Assembly (NCBI RefSeq): GCF_008831285.2
Contig: NC_045138.2
Coordinates: 32,337,934-32,401,933, forward strand
Direction: 5' to 3'
From: Nymphaea colorata
Taxonomy: Eukaryota; Streptophyta; Magnoliopsida; Nymphaeales; Nymphaeaceae
DNA: 64,000 bases
Of this stretch, positions 49,760 through 62,602 are shown in pieces. The number at the start of each line of letters is the position of its first letter. Positions within the stretch are counted from its first letter, which is position 1. The notes under the pieces were generated by a model, which was not told where the DNA came from, ran no database searches, and was given only the letters and a program-made list of their open reading frames with translations. The position numbers were made by a program, and so were the translations under genes.

Positions 49760-49951
49760 CAGTAGCGGAGCTAGGTGTGGGCTACTGCCCACGCCAGCCA
49801 ACACCAATCCCTAAAAACCTTAATTATGAGTTAGCTGGATTTGGGTCTAGCCAAATGTTAAGCCCACACCGAACTCATTTCAATGCTCCATAGGCACCAA
49901 ACCCAACTAAGAGTTATGCCCTTTTGATAAAATTTTCTGGCTTTGCTACTG
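49760..49951. mobile_element. hAT-Tip100-like MITE, copy B only
   Basis: 192 bases from CAGTAGCGGAGCTAGG to the complement end CAGTAGCAAAGCCAG. Flanks CCAGGCCT (49752-49759) and TCAAACCT (49952-49959) match the single site CCAGACCT in copy A (about 12338) apart from C-to-T and G-to-A type changes. So this is an 8-bp target duplication with an intact empty site in the sister copy. Confidence 0.85.
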
Positions 49952-50912
49952 TCAAACCTACTTTCAATGCCTCAAGGTAATACCTCTATGCTTCAACTTG
50001 TACATTGGTGCTGTCCTTTTATCGCTACTAGCCAGTTACATTGAAACTATGACACTTTATGACAGCAAAATATAGATAATCGATCAAAGAAAACTGATCA
50101 ATATATTTTTAGAAAATCTGGTCTACAAATTGGATTTTCTTTATTTTCTTTGAATCATATAGTTTTGGACACTCCCCATTTTTGTATGTGGCTGGATTCA
50201 TCTACAAATTGGTAACTTCTTTAGAAATAAACTTCACAACTAATTCCATTTTGTTTTTTATGATGTAATCAAGACAATTCATAGGCAAATAAATGGAGCA
50301 TGTCCCTGTTAATATAAGCGAAGAAAGCTAGCATTATGAACTTTGTCCCTGATTTAGCTATGTCACAGTCGATTCCTAATAATAGGTACGTCAGGATGCA
50401 GTGCTCTTATAATAATGTCGAAAGCTGGTGAAAAGATTTATGCATATACAAGCAACAGCGGGTTCTCCAAAGTTGGAGGATGTCATTGACTCTGGCCAAC
50501 TATTCTTCATGAACAAGCTTCTGCTCTTTCGTGGTCTTCCGTGTAAACGCGTGAAATGTTTAACGCGGTAGTATAAGCACATCATCGAAGAAGATCGCTT
50601 CTGACATGAGGGCCTACCATCTAGTGTTGTTGTCAAAATCAGACCCAGGTTACGATGAATTTTTTATTTAATTTTTGGTATTTGTTGTTTTTCATATTTT
50701 TTATTTTTGTGTGAAAACCATAAAACTTAGTTTAATATTATTGTGATTGGTGAAGTATTTTGATGTCAAAACGTGTTTTTTTTTTAATGAGTGGGAAGAT
50801 TCTTTGACAATGCCTCGGGGTAAGGTTTTCACCGTGCTTCAACTTGTATCTTTTCTTTGATGATTTGAAACGAAAACTGCTATCAATCCTCGCTTTGCTT
50901 GTTGCACCAGCT

Positions 50913-51088
50913 CAGGGGCGGAGTCAGGACGGGTCAAACAGTTCACAGGTTAGGCAGTTCACAGGTTAGGCCAGGAGGAGCGACATATCGAGCCAAACTA
51001 AAAAAATTTGATTTTTTCAATATAAAAAAAATTTCCTGCACTCACTCGAACCATGGCCCAGGCAGGCCCCCCCTTCCCTCCGCCCTTG
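50913..51088. mobile_element. hAT-Tip100-like MITE, copy B only, canonical ends
   Basis: 176 bases from CAGGGGCGGAGTCAGG to the complement end CAAGGGCGGAGGG. CAGGGGCGGAG is, from memory, the Tip100-type terminus. Flanks CACCAGCT (50905-50912) and CACCAACT (51089-51096) form an 8-bp target duplication with one mismatch. Copy A has no insertion here (about 13515). The interior has a direct repeat of AGTTCACAGGTTAGGC. No transposase. Confidence 0.88.
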
Positions 51089-51096
51089 CACCAACT

Positions 51097-54000
51097 CCTA
51101 TTCAGTGTGTTCTTTGAATCCCTTTTTTCTGGCTGAGTGGATGTGAAAATCAATTTTAATAACAATATTTATTTCCACCCATTGAACAATTGATTTTGCG
51201 AAAGAAATTGCAAATCAATTGTGGTAGTTTAATCAATTATCCTATTCATTAGCATTATGTCATTCTCAAAAATTTTCATTTAGAGAAGGAAAAGTCAGTC
51301 TGTGGCTATCCAGCACTTCATTAAATTAAGAAAGAAAGATAAAAATGAGAAACCAAAAAAATCGGAATAAGAGTAAATGATCTAGAATATGCCCTTCCTT
51401 CAGGAAGGGTATGCACATAGTAGATTAGTACTCCACCCAGTGGGCACGTTCACACACATACCAAAGTATCTAAAAGCATGGATTATCTTTAGAAACAAAT
51501 AAAAGAATGCAGTAGTGGCCCTTATAAGCAACTAATGCAACAAAGCACTACGTTGTGTGCTAGAACAATTTTTTATTATCAATCATATTTTTCCACACTC
51601 TCATCCCATGACATTCTTTTGTTAGACAATACTGCTCTATGTGTGTGTGTGTGTATGTGCGTGTGTTGTGAACTGCAAAATTTCTGCATATTACAAGTCA
51701 AAAGTTACAAGAGAAAGGCCTATCGAACATTTTGAGGTGTGAAAATGAGCCTAGTACCTAGAAATCCTTAATAGTGTTCATTCATTTGATATTGCTGGAA
51801 AGCAATGATGCTAAAAAGTATCTCTTCAGAGACTCGTTGATAGTATAAATATTTCATGAACAATTAGATGGGGATTAAATTTGATCAATGGAGAGAAAAC
51901 TATTGAACAAAAATTAAGAATTCAACACATTTACATTGCGAGTCAGTTTAAACTATAACATGAAAACAGAAAAATCTTAGATCTTTATACAAGCACAAAA
52001 TAGAAGTGGTTGTTAATGAATAGTGAGATTCAAATGGTTTAGATACCAAAGTATCTAAAGCAACAAACACGGACTTCATAAAAAGTTGAAGTCTAAAATT
52101 CTTGAAGCTTTGTAAGTTACAAATTCAGTTATGCACCAAAATAAATAAAGGAGGAATGATCCAAGCGTGATTCATACTGTGCAATTTCCTCTTGCACCCT
52201 AAACAAAAGAATGTCCTTGTTGTATCCTTAATATGAGAGCAATAAGTGCAATTTTTTTTACTCTAGAAGGCTGCAATTTTATGCTAAAACTTGTTCCAAT
52301 GTAAGAGCTCCACAAAATTAAACACGAATACTGGTCCAACAAAACATAACACTAAATGTCCCATTTAGATCGATGAAGTTTTTAAAGTCTGTACAACCAA
52401 AGCACTTGATAGTTTTCTTTTTTGAGTTCAACTTTGTTTTAAGTTCATTGTTTTCATATCAAAATTATTGAACAAAAATTCTCTCCCACTTATGAAATTA
52501 TTAGTATTTGAATGTTGAAGGATGATTTTATGATGAAACTTGAAGATATGACCACCATAACAAAACAACACACTAGCTGCTCCACTATATATGCCAATTC
52601 ATGTGGATCTAAGAAGCCCAATTGTTTCTCATATAATTTTTTTTACACCAGTTAATTTATTCCTAGCACATGCAAATCAAAGAACCAGTATGATTATCTC
52701 TGAACTTTAGTTGGACGATGGTGATAGATGCAACTAAGAAATGCAGTTACAACAGCATAATCTCACTTTGTACTTAGAGAAAATCAAGCTAACATATCTC
52801 TAACAAAAACTAACTACCTTAATCATAAATATAGGGCAGTTGAGAACCATGGTCCAGATGGGTTTCAAAGGAAATTAAGTAGTACTAAAATATATAAAAA
52901 AAAAAATCATTTCCATACATGTTTGTTAAGCGGATATAAAACTAATAAAAGAAACTTTTAGATCTAGTATCAAAGCTGTAAGGCATAAATTCCACACTTG
53001 ATGTCTACTTCAAATCAATTTAATTTTGGGAAAAGCAGAGATGACACAAACCTTAACAACAATGAGCAACAAGAAACTCTACTACTATGGCAAAGATGCC
53101 TACCCTCTACAATGCCTTGGAAAGAAAATGAGAAAGATAGGTAATCTTTTTCATTTGCAACCATTTGCAACCTAACAACTTTTTCCTCCCTCTTTCTCCT
53201 TCTAGTGGAAAGAGAGAGGAAGAGAGTGTGTGTGCCTCTATCGTCAATGGAAGAGAGTGTGTGACTTAATGCTAATGAAGAGGGCAGAAGGAAACAAGAA
53301 CAGAACAAGAGAAAGAGGGAAACCTAGTGAAGAAGAGGTAAATAAAGGGAAATGGAGGAAAAACCAGCAACAAAAGAAGCATTTTTTTGCAAAAATGCAT
53401 TTCAAACACGAAACGTAAGTCAGCCAAATAAAACAGTAAAAAAAATAAAACGGTAAAAAAATGCCAAAACACCCTTTTTCCCTTTTTTTTGGTTTAGGAG
53501 ATTTTCATGTTTTTTTAATGCCAACTTGGTTGCTTCCATTTTCTAATTTTTATTTGTTGCTTATCCCCTTATTTTTTGGTATTGTCTTATTAGTTTCTCA
53601 TTTGCTTTATTTTTCCTAACTTTTAAGATTTTTTAAATTTTTAAAAAATTGACCATGTTTTTCATTTTTTCAAACTTGTATTATACCCGAGGAAAACCAT
53701 GCCATATAAAACACTAAAATGATATTTGTGACTATGGAAAAAACATGAGGAAATAAATTCCATGCTAGGGTTTGTAGTGAAGTAGTTGTGATGCAACTTG
53801 ACATTGCAATAGGGAAGAATCCATGCACATGTTTTGTGCAATTGAAGAGAAGAGCACTTTAAGATGGCATTTGGCATTGCATCAGAGAATTAGGTTGTTG
53901 TAGCTTTGATGCACCTGGATATTGCACCAAGTAACGGAAGTCATATACGCCTATGATGCAACTTGATCATGTTCTAGAGAATAAGATGCATTGTGATGCC

Positions 54001-54239
54001 ACACACCTCTTAGTGCGAAGTGGGTTATATAAGTTGTGCTGAATATGAAATTTTAGTATGCCAATTTAATCATGATGAAAAATATCCCTAATTAATATAA
54101 AAAGAAAACTTTTGTAGGAACAAAAAAGAAAACAAAAAGAAATATTTTGGTATTTCATAAAGTGTTTTGTATACGCATATCGTTATGACCAATATACTTC
54201 TTTGAGCGGTAAAAAAACGTCATCATTTTTTTGTCTCGC
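51097..54239. other. Non-coding duplicated DNA (copy B)
   Basis: Colinear with 13540-18495 of copy A minus the A-specific segment. About 80 bases near 52367-52440 are extra here. No gene recognised. Confidence 0.5.
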
Positions 54240-54690
54240 TCATGTTGTTATTTCATATCATTGTCATTATCTCATACCCTTATTGTTATCATACATCGTT
54301 ATTATTTCATACTCATTATCTATATAAATTGTCATCATCTCATACCTATCATTATCTCCTACCGTACTTTGGGTAGAAGATATTAACATGGCTATGAGAT
54401 AACAAATCATAATAGCAAGGGCATGAGATAATGAAGAGATAATGAGTATGAGACACTATGTGTATAAGATATGGGGGTATGAGATAACAACATGGGTACG
54501 ATAATGACAGTGGTATGAGATAATAAATATGAGTTAATGACAAGGGTATGATAATGACATGGGTATGATATAATGACAGAGGTATGATAATGACAGGAGT
54601 ATGAGATAATGACAGAAATATGAGATAATGGGTATGAGATAATGATAAATGTATGAGATAATAACAGATGTATGAGATAATGACATGATT
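54240..54690. repeat. Inverted minisatellite (copy B)
   Basis: Same two-armed arrangement as 18500-18963, with left-arm units like CATTATCTCATACC and right-arm units like GGTATGAGATAATGACAG meeting near 54360. Unit number and order differ between copies, so units have turned over since the duplication. Confidence 0.8.
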
Positions 54691-56556
54691 AAGAATATTC
54701 GTTGTGTACATGCAATGTTGAGGTAATAAAGTAAATGTGCATATTGGTAGTAGGGTTCACCTTCAACGTACGCTTGTTATGTACATGGAGTGGCATATAG
54801 AACTCGTTCCCCTCTGGGTGGGGTCTATGACACACCTCAGTTGTGCATTGGAGAACAAGCCCACCTCTTGTGATAGTTTCTGCTAGGGAATTAATCACAA
54901 CCCGTTCTTCTCTTAAAGAGGAAATTCCAAACAAGAATACTACATTTTGGAACATAGTGTCTCATGAATGTGTTCTAAAGCTTTTGAATGTGTCCATTTT
55001 TTGGAACATATTTGTGAAATTTTTGTTCCAAAGTGTATAGGGTTCTTGTCTACTTTAACCGTTCATGTGCCACAACAAGGAAGAACTCTTGTAGTGACAC
55101 GCAATCATGAGAGAGTGTGTCTCCATCATTCTTTCTCCAATTACAACCTTAAAAGTAAGGCTGTTTTTGGTTGTCTTTTGGCAAATAGCTATTGACAGTA
55201 CTTTTTCATGTATCGTTGATTCGTGAGGTTGGAAACATGAAATGGAATGTTCAAATGCAGTTTTAGACGCATTGTATCGATTCATTTCACAGACCACAAG
55301 GGTGCATTCAATGAGTAGTGCCCGTCTGATAGGATACTAGCGTCATGAGACACCCTAATCTTGCAACAGGGTGCAATATGTTCTAGACACTCTTTGCTCT
55401 TTGCTCTGTTGCATGCTATGATAGTTTTTTAGTTTAATATTTAGATAATGAAGATTGTCCTCAGATATTCTTTCTGATTGTGGTTATTTCCAACCCTTAA
55501 AATTGGATTTGATAATGTTTCAGTGCATTTTTGAGACATTTCATCTTATTGACATTTTTGTAGAAACTTGTATCATCTTATTGGAACTTGTATAAAATGC
55601 AATTAGGTCTATCCTAAAATTTATGAAACCTTTTTTTTTTTTTTTTTTTTTTTTGCAACGTTGTTGCCATGGAAGTGTTAAAATGCTCAATCCACCTCCC
55701 GTTTGGAAACTCATTGACATCCGTTTGTACATTGTTGATCTTTTTGAAGGAATAAAGTTAAATTCCATTCTGCACAGTTCGTAAAACAGATTCATTTTCC
55801 TTGTAAGTGTATATAAATATCTATCAATACTAATCAAGGCGCCGGGTAATCCATTAGCAGAATTTTCCTTGTCTTCCTCTTTACGTCTGCCATTTTTCTT
55901 GCTTTGTTTTTCGACATGCTCTTATCTCTGTTTTAACAGTGCTCTTTCCATCAAATGCCCTTTAAGAGTTCTTCGTTTACTGTCCTTGAAGATTGTAGAC
56001 ATCTTTTTTGCTGATAGATGTGATTTTGTTACTTTATAATGATGAAAAAAAAAAATTCTTGTTGAAAGAACTCTTTAATATTTAGAAGCCCGCATCTAAT
56101 CAAAGTAACCATGGTGCTCCCCATTATGCTTTCTGAAGGGATTGAAGAGATTGCTGTTTAAACATTTTACATATTCAAAAGTCTAGCATACCCTTGGTTA
56201 AGACGATTTATAAGCTGTAAAGAATTTAAGATGAAGAAACATCAACTTTGCCTTGTTCATGGTGTGTACATAGATAGACATGTTCACCGTAGTGGCCGAG
56301 CTAGGATTTTTTGGTTGAGGGGAATTCAAGCCATCACTTAAGTCTGCTATGGGCACCTCATATAAATTTTGAATGTTCATAGTATAATTTCACGTCCTTT
56401 TAAAGATTTTTTTTTTATGGCCGATGTCTGCCACTACCCACCACCAACCCCCATGTATATGTGCCAATGGTTCACTGTTCACTAACATTCAAACATGAAA
56501 TTCCCAAGATTATTTTGAAATGTCTAATGACAAACTAACATATCATTTCTACAAGG

Positions 56557-56591
<35 letters not shown>

Positions 56592-57409
56592 GCCACCATA
56601 TTCTAAACCCACCATCATCGTTTGGACGAAATTTTTACTCACAAATGAGAAATAAGTAGAGATATAGGAGTATTCTTTGGTATTGCCACTACTTCAGCCT
56701 AAAAGGACAACACACAAGTTGGAGCAATCTGAAATGAAATTAGTTTTCTATGTCAATTAAGCATAGATCATTAGGTAGGGGAGAGGAAAAGAAGGGAACA
56801 AGATAGATATTCTATGAAAGGTTGTTGAAAGGAAAATTCCATTTTCGTTGAGGACATCTCAACCACTCATTATTTTTTCTAATTTAATGGTTAATGACAT
56901 GTTTAGGTTTCAAAACGGTAATTTTGTTTTCTGGTGTTTTAGTCTTGGCAATTTGGAAAAACATATCGAAAAACTAAAATAAAGTATTCAGATTTTGAAT
57001 TTTCTCACGTTTGGATATCTTTTTTATTAAATTAGTTAGTTTGTTTAATGGTACTTGGATAAATTCTTGTAGGTTTCTTTTCAAAAATTACGCTAATGAT
57101 TTGGCGGCGCAAGGTATCGCATGCTCACATACTTATTCATTGACGTATTATAACAGGCAGTTGACATGCATCATGCCTTAATAAAAATAGCAATTAAGAG
57201 TCTTGAACTCCAAAGGTTAGAGGTATGAGTTTTCGACAGTTGGGAAACTCAAGAGGCGGGGAAGAGACAGAAGTTGTCCGGCGACATTGCGCCAGGTGAT
57301 CGCGATTATCTCGTTTCTGCATTTTGTAGCAAGGCTTCATTTGTGGCAATATCCAGGTTGAGGAATTCGTAAAGTTCGCCGCCATTCGACAGCTCTTGTA
57401 AGTTCGAAC
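54691..57409. other. Non-coding duplicated DNA (copy B)
   Basis: Matches 18964-24172 of copy A without its two insertions. Includes the partner of the short ORF (54968-55195), a poly(T) run of about 25 near 55630, an old Tip100-like fragment at about 56291-56450, and (TA)n at 56560-56589. Confidence 0.5.
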
Positions 57410-59919
57410 CATGAGTGGTGAAGTTCTACAGGAGAATGTTGGTACCTCCAGATCAACTTGGTGGACTCGACGAATTGCCTGGATAAGAACCAACCTTTCA
57501 GTTACACGTCTTAAAAGTCCGTCTCACTGTGGAACAAGAGGCTGCGCGATTGTTTCGATGGCGGCCGGCTGAAAGAAGCGTGCCAGCTGTTCGACGACAT
57601 GCCGGAAAGGAATAAGGCATCCTGGACAACGGTGATCTTCGGATACGGTAGAAATGGGCGTCTTTAGAATTCCATCGATTTATTCGAAGAAATGCTTCAC
57701 AGGAAGCAGGTTGCGTGGAATTCGATGCTCTTGCCATATGTGAGCTCGGACCAACTTCAGCCTGCCGGTCACTTGTTCGAGAAAATGCCTCAAAGAAACT
57801 CGACCTTGTACTTGATCATGATCAATCGCTTGTCTCGAGGTGGGTCTGCGTCAGATGCACTCACATGTTCAATTCAATGCCCGCACTGTTCGGAATGTGG
57901 TCTTGTAGACTGCAATGATCGATGGACTGGCACATGATGGTGATCATCTCATTGCATTAAACCTTTTCTCGTTCTTACACTGCAGCATGTGGGACGACGG
58001 TGACGCCTAATGGCTTCACTTTCGTCGTTGTAATGAAGTCATGTGTGGAGTTGAAATCCATTTAGTATAGCATGCAGATTCATGCATTGGAAGTAAATCC
58101 CAACTGTGGCGAGGGTGACAAGGAGTCTGATTATGTTTATAACTCGCTTATGAATATGTATGCTAAATGTGGAGATCTTGGTGAGACGGAGAAAATATTT
58201 CACAGGTGACCACCTGTATCTCGTCCTTGTTTATAAGCTATGCAGTGGCAGATATCGATATTTTTCAATTACTCTATTTTAACGTCGTGTCTTAGATGGT
58301 AAAATGTCTTAATTTGAAAAGGTAACACATGTTATTTTTGTAGATCAGCTTAATCTGATTGTGTCGTGGTTAATATCATAATTACAACTATTTAACAAAA
58401 TGGAGATTCTTTAAAAATATTTTTCTTTATGTTTTGATCTCCTTATAGCTGTAGTTTTGTATTTTTTACCGTCTCCATGCTCACCCGTAAAACGGGAGGA
58501 CAAAACTTTTTTTATTTCTCTCGATAATTTGTCTGCCCTTCTCTTTGCTGTTTAAAATTTAAACATCTCTTGGGTCTGCCGCAATTATACAATTATGTTT
58601 AAATGGTGGCAGACGTGCCTAATTGGGACCCAAATGGCTTGGATCATCATCAAATTAGAGCCAACATAACATTTTCAAGGTATGTGATTTTAACATTTTG
58701 TTTTCAAAATACTGGTACTAATGTAGCGCTACATATAGCTTGAAAGTGCAAAATCATGTTTCTGTTTCTTGACAGTTTTCTGCTTAGACAGGTTGAAGAA
58801 GAAGGATTGGTGTCATTCAATTATATCATGGATGGTCGGATCTAGCATCATTCAATTGATAAAGGCCAAATTATTTGTTGACATAATGAAAGAGAAGAAT
58901 GTTATTTCTTGCAATATGATCTCAGGATTGTTAGAAAATGGTCATGGTGAAGAAGCTCTATGGTTTTTTGTACATCTGCTGCAATCATGGTCAGATTTGA
59001 AGTCAAACCTATCAACATGTTCTATTGTTATAACTATTTGTTTTACTTTAGCAGCACTGGAACAGGGAAGACAAATTCATGCAAAGATTTAAGGTTGGTT
59101 ATATGGTAGTAATGTTTTTGTAGGCAATTCATTAATCGGCATGTAGTCAAACTGTCGATTCATATTAGAATCAGAACAAGTTTTTAGGGAGTTCATGGTT
59201 CACAGGGACATTGTGTCATGGAATGCTGTGATCTTAGGCCTTGGACAAAATGGATGTCCAAGAAAGGCATTGGAAACTGCACACAGTTTTGGACATAGCA
59301 AACCTGAAAACACAACACATGCATTGCAATATTAACATCTTGTAGCCATGGTGGCCTTGTTGATGATGGGCTCAAGTACTTTGGTGTAATGAATTCTAGG
59401 ACCACCTTAAAACCAAGCTTGGATCATTACATTTGTGTTATAGACATGCTGCGAAGAGAAGGTAGAGCAAGTGAAGCATGAATGATAAGGGAGATGCCAT
59501 TTGTTGCAAATGTTGCAGTGTGGAGGAGCCTCCTTTCTTCATGTGTGGCACATGGAGATCTGCATGTCGGGAATATTGCAGCTCAACAACTTCTGTTTGA
59601 GCGTGATAGCGCTGAAATCTTTATAATGTTAACAAATATTTACGAAATGGGAGATTTGAGGAATCAAGGGACATCAGGAAGTTGGTGGGCAAAAGAGGAT
59701 TGAAGAAGGAACCTGGTTGTAGCTGGATTAGAATGAGAAATCATATTCAAGCAGTGGCAGAGCTATGTTGCATATTATTTATATATAGAAACTTCATTAA
59801 TTTTCAGTTTTTGTTTGGTTTTGTTTTGTTTTTTTACATATGAGTGCCCTTTGAAATTTAAACTTAGAATGCCCTTTAACCAGAAGTTTTCTGGCTCCGC
59901 CACTGACTCAAGGTTTTAT
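57410..59919 (+). pseudogene. PLS-class (E-subgroup) PPR protein pseudogene, copy B
   Basis: Duplicate of the 24.2-26.7 kb remnant. Here the stretch from LKEACQLFDDMPER through VIFGYGRNGRL reads in one frame but then hits TAG before NSIDLFEEM. Next come HRKQVAWNSMLLPYV and the LMNMYAKCGDLGETEKIF unit, better preserved than in copy A. The putative intron spans 58206-58775 (TTTCACAG|GTGACC to TTGACAG). The second half again gives NVISCNMISGLLENGHGEEA and a broken E motif. Different disabling changes in the two copies, plus a shared MITE, suggest it was already dead or dying when duplicated. Confidence 0.85.
59752..59905. mobile_element. hAT-Tip100-like MITE inside the PPR pseudogene (copy B)
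   Basis: 154 bases, starting CAGTGGCAGAGC and ending GGCTCCGCCACTG. Flanked by ATTCAAG (59745-59751) and ACTCAAG (59906-59912). Orthologous to the insertion at 26528-26689, so it predates the segmental duplication. Confidence 0.85.
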
Positions 59920-61764
59920 AGTTTGAACAGGATGGCAGGATCTGTTGCCAATGGCATGTAGAGAGAAGGAGAAAGGGCATAACGCTGTCGGCTTTGGCCA
60001 GACATGGGTTGCGCATGCACATCTACACACACACACACACACAGAAGAACAGCAGTTCCAGCACAAGATGAGCACCAAGGATGTGGTGCTGGATGGAGGG
60101 TGAAGCGGTGGTACTGGAGGGAGTGAGCAGGTGTTCTGACTTGTGAAGGAGAGGAGGAAACTGCTTTAGGATGTAGGAATGAGGGCTCTAAGTGAAGCAA
60201 GTGAAGGTGGTAAAGATGGATGGAAAATGAAGTGTGTAACGTTAAGCGCACAGTCCATAACCATCTGATCTGTTTAAATCAGTGACCAACTTTAGTGTTA
60301 ATGCTTTCTATACTTGTTTTCCCGTAGAGTGCACCCAGTTTTTCCAAAAGTTTTTCATTTCCTCAGAATCTTACTGGGGAAGTGATTAATAGACATTTGA
60401 GGAACCAAGGCTCGGATCACTAACTATGCTGTAAGCGCAAACTTCATTAAAGCTTCAAAATTGAACGGATCGCACTTTTCAATGAGCATTTAAATCTCAC
60501 CTACTCATGCAAAGGTTCAAACATTATATAAAAAATGATTCAACATTATATAAAAAACAATTAATTTTGTTAAGATAAAAAGTAGTTCCTTCACATGTTG
60601 AAGATTTGACATTTTTTCCCTTTACCCGTTTCTTTTCCTGTCCTGGAAGTTATGTAAGAATGCTGAAAAAAGATACACATTTAAAGATCATGTTGTGCTT
60701 TTCAGTATTATTCATATTATCCTACTATTAGAATAATTCATATATTCCCAACGAGCATAGGTAATCCAAACTCAACCATCTCAAAAGGATACGTGAAGAG
60801 GACTACCCACGACGTGAAATAATCTTTATTAAACGTATCAATCCCACGAGGACTATCGATTAAAAAAAAGTAAAATTTGCAATTGTTTATCCTACCAATT
60901 CTATCTTCATGAAAACAATTTGAAATCACTATAAGTAAATTCACATAGTAACATTCAAATATTGTGTACATGTTGATCTCCATGTTGGCCAGTTCCAACC
61001 ACTCAACCAGTGGAGGACTAGGCCTAGCCATGTGTTGGCAGTTGCCCACTCTGACCCACTTAATTTATTTTATTTGCACATTAGTTCCTACATATAATTT
61101 AATTTATTACATATTGGTGCTGCCCTTTATATTTTGGATATGCAAATCCTTTTCTATCATCAAAGACACATGCAATCATGGAAGAATGGGAACTTGAATT
61201 ATAGTACTCGAGCTTAAGGAGCTCAACTCAATCCGCCATAAACGTCCACATCCACTAATATCTCCAGACTTACGCCAATTTGGAAACTTTGTTTAGGCAA
61301 AAACTAACCAGATTTATTTGATAAGATTAATATTCCAACTAAAATCGCGATTTCTTTGAGCTTGAAAGTTCTTATGAACGAAATATATGCTTTCTCAAAA
61401 ATGCACTAAACCTTTTGAAAGGTTACGAGAAACATACCTGTGTTTGAAGCTTTCAAATTTGGGAATTAGGAATAATTGAAGTGTATATACGTCACAATAA
61501 AGTAAGGGAAGCAGGTAACATGTTGGACCATATTGAAGATTTTGAGATTTGAGCACGTTTTAAGTGGTGTGAGAAAAGATATATTTTTTAGTTTTAAAGC
61601 ACAAGTCACCAATTTGGGTGTTTCATAATCATTCCTTTTAAATAGAGTCTCATTTACATATAAATTCTAAAAATTTAAATATTTTTTTCTCATCAAACAT
61701 TCCTTACAGATTAAGGTTATGTCCATAAAAGTTTAAGATTTGGTCCAAAACACGTGAAAAATGA
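59920..61764. other. Non-coding end of copy B and flanking DNA
   Basis: Matches 26700-28365 up to about 61592, including (CA)n at about 60026-60043 and a Tip100-like fragment at about 61010. 61593-61764 is unrelated AT-rich DNA. No gene. Confidence 0.5.
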
Positions 61765-62190
61765 ATTGAGCTTGTTTGGTTGGAAGGAAAGGGAGGGATT
61801 GAGCAATCCCTCTTGTGTTTGGTTGGCTAATTAGAAAGGAGGGAAATGAAGGGAAAGAGAGAAAGTCTGTTTGGATGGGAGGGGAGGGAAAGGAAAGGAA
61901 AGGATTGTATAGTGTAAATTCAATCCCTCCCAAATCGGACGGATTGGGAGGGAAAGGAAAAAGAGTAAGTACAAAAGTGTTGACTGCCCACAATACCCCT
62001 CCACGTTTTTCCTTCCAACCTTTCGACTATTGAGGGTATTATTATAAATTGTATCGTTTCCTTTCCATTCCATTCACTTTTATCCAAACAAGCTTTTATA
62101 ATCACCTCTTTCCATTCCATTCCATTCCCTTCCCTTCCCTTCCCTTTCCATTCCTTTCCCTCCCTTTCCCTCGACCCCTTTCCCTCCAAC
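61765..62190. mobile_element. Short terminal-inverted-repeat element, relative of 20718-22800
   Basis: Left end GCTTGTTTGGTTGGAAGGAA; the complement of the right end is TTTGGTTGGAGGGAAAGGGG. It shares the subterminal phrases TTTGGTTGG, TAATTAGAAA and TTGGGAGGGAAAG with the larger element. About 425 bases without a protein; overlapping ORFs here are G/K/E-rich composition artefacts. It ends roughly 285 bases before the start codon of the next gene, so it may form part of that promoter. Confidence 0.65.
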
Positions 62191-62475
62191 CAAAGGTAGA
62201 AGGTAGAAGGAATAGCCTTTAGAAGAGATGGATCCGATAATTTGGATGCGAACAGGTCCAAGATCCACTGTAGCAGGTCTGACTTCACGGCAGGCTGGAG
62301 CACGGCGCATCCAACTCCAGCAAAAGCCGTGGGAACTCTAACAGCCAAACTTGATCCTTCTCTTTCTCTCTCTTGATCTTTCCCCTCCTCCTAGTGTCTG
62401 CGTCGGTGCTGATCTCCAACTCCGGCGAGAGGTCTCAGGTTCTCGTCCTTCGAATTTTACGGGTGAAATAACGTC
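62191..62475 (+). promoter_or_regulatory. Proximal promoter and 5' UTR of the secreted-protein gene
   Basis: CT-rich leader (TTCTCTTTCTCTCTCTTGATC) between about 62360 and 62400, then a GC-richer leader up to the ATG. The AACGTC-ATGG context fits plant initiation. No clear TATA box is assigned. Confidence 0.4.
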
Positions 62476-62602
62476 ATGGCTTCTTCTTTTTCTTCTTCCT
62501 CTTCTTCCACAGTTACCATTTTCTTCTTCGTAGCCTTCCTCGTTGCTAGCTTTCCCTCTTGCGTGGATTCCAGGGGAGGAGAACGGAGTTTTGGTTTCGC
62601 AG
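62476..62602 (+). CDS. First exon of a secreted/membrane protein with signal peptide (partial)
   Basis: The frame opens MASSFSSSSSSTVTIFFFV and continues AFLVASFPSCVDSRGGERS. This is a polar Ser-rich start, a hydrophobic core of about 18 residues and small residues before a likely cleavage site near residues 29-32, a good signal peptide. The exon ends after FGFA at GCAG|GTGAGCG, a strong plant donor (intron from 62603), leaving phase 1. The remaining exons lie beyond the window, so the product is unknown; the family cannot be judged from 42 residues. The start is the first ATG after a CT-rich leader. The frame stays open past the donor to 62679, but the strong donor and change in composition argue for splicing. 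Confidence 0.65.

Larger units (their letters stand above)
46633..61592 (+). repeat. Segmental duplication copy B (direct; partner 8313-28365)
   Basis: Same order and orientation as copy A. It is about 5 kb shorter, lacking the LINE fragment, the 13.8-15.7 kb segment, the 19.7 kb hAT element and the 20.7-22.8 kb element. It has its own additions: an internal duplication at 47.5-49.1 kb, and MITEs at 49760 and 50913. Homology stops at about 61592 (AAAGATATATTTTTTAG), where copy A continues into LINE coding sequence. Confidence 0.9.

Noticed and set aside
57194-57737. Minus-strand ORFs of 99 and 79 codons in the PPR region
   Set aside because: Antisense to readable PPR motifs on the plus strand.
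61815-62348. Several overlapping ORFs rich in Gly, Lys and Glu
   Set aside because: Produced by the GGGAAAGG-rich subterminal repeats of the element at 61765-62190.
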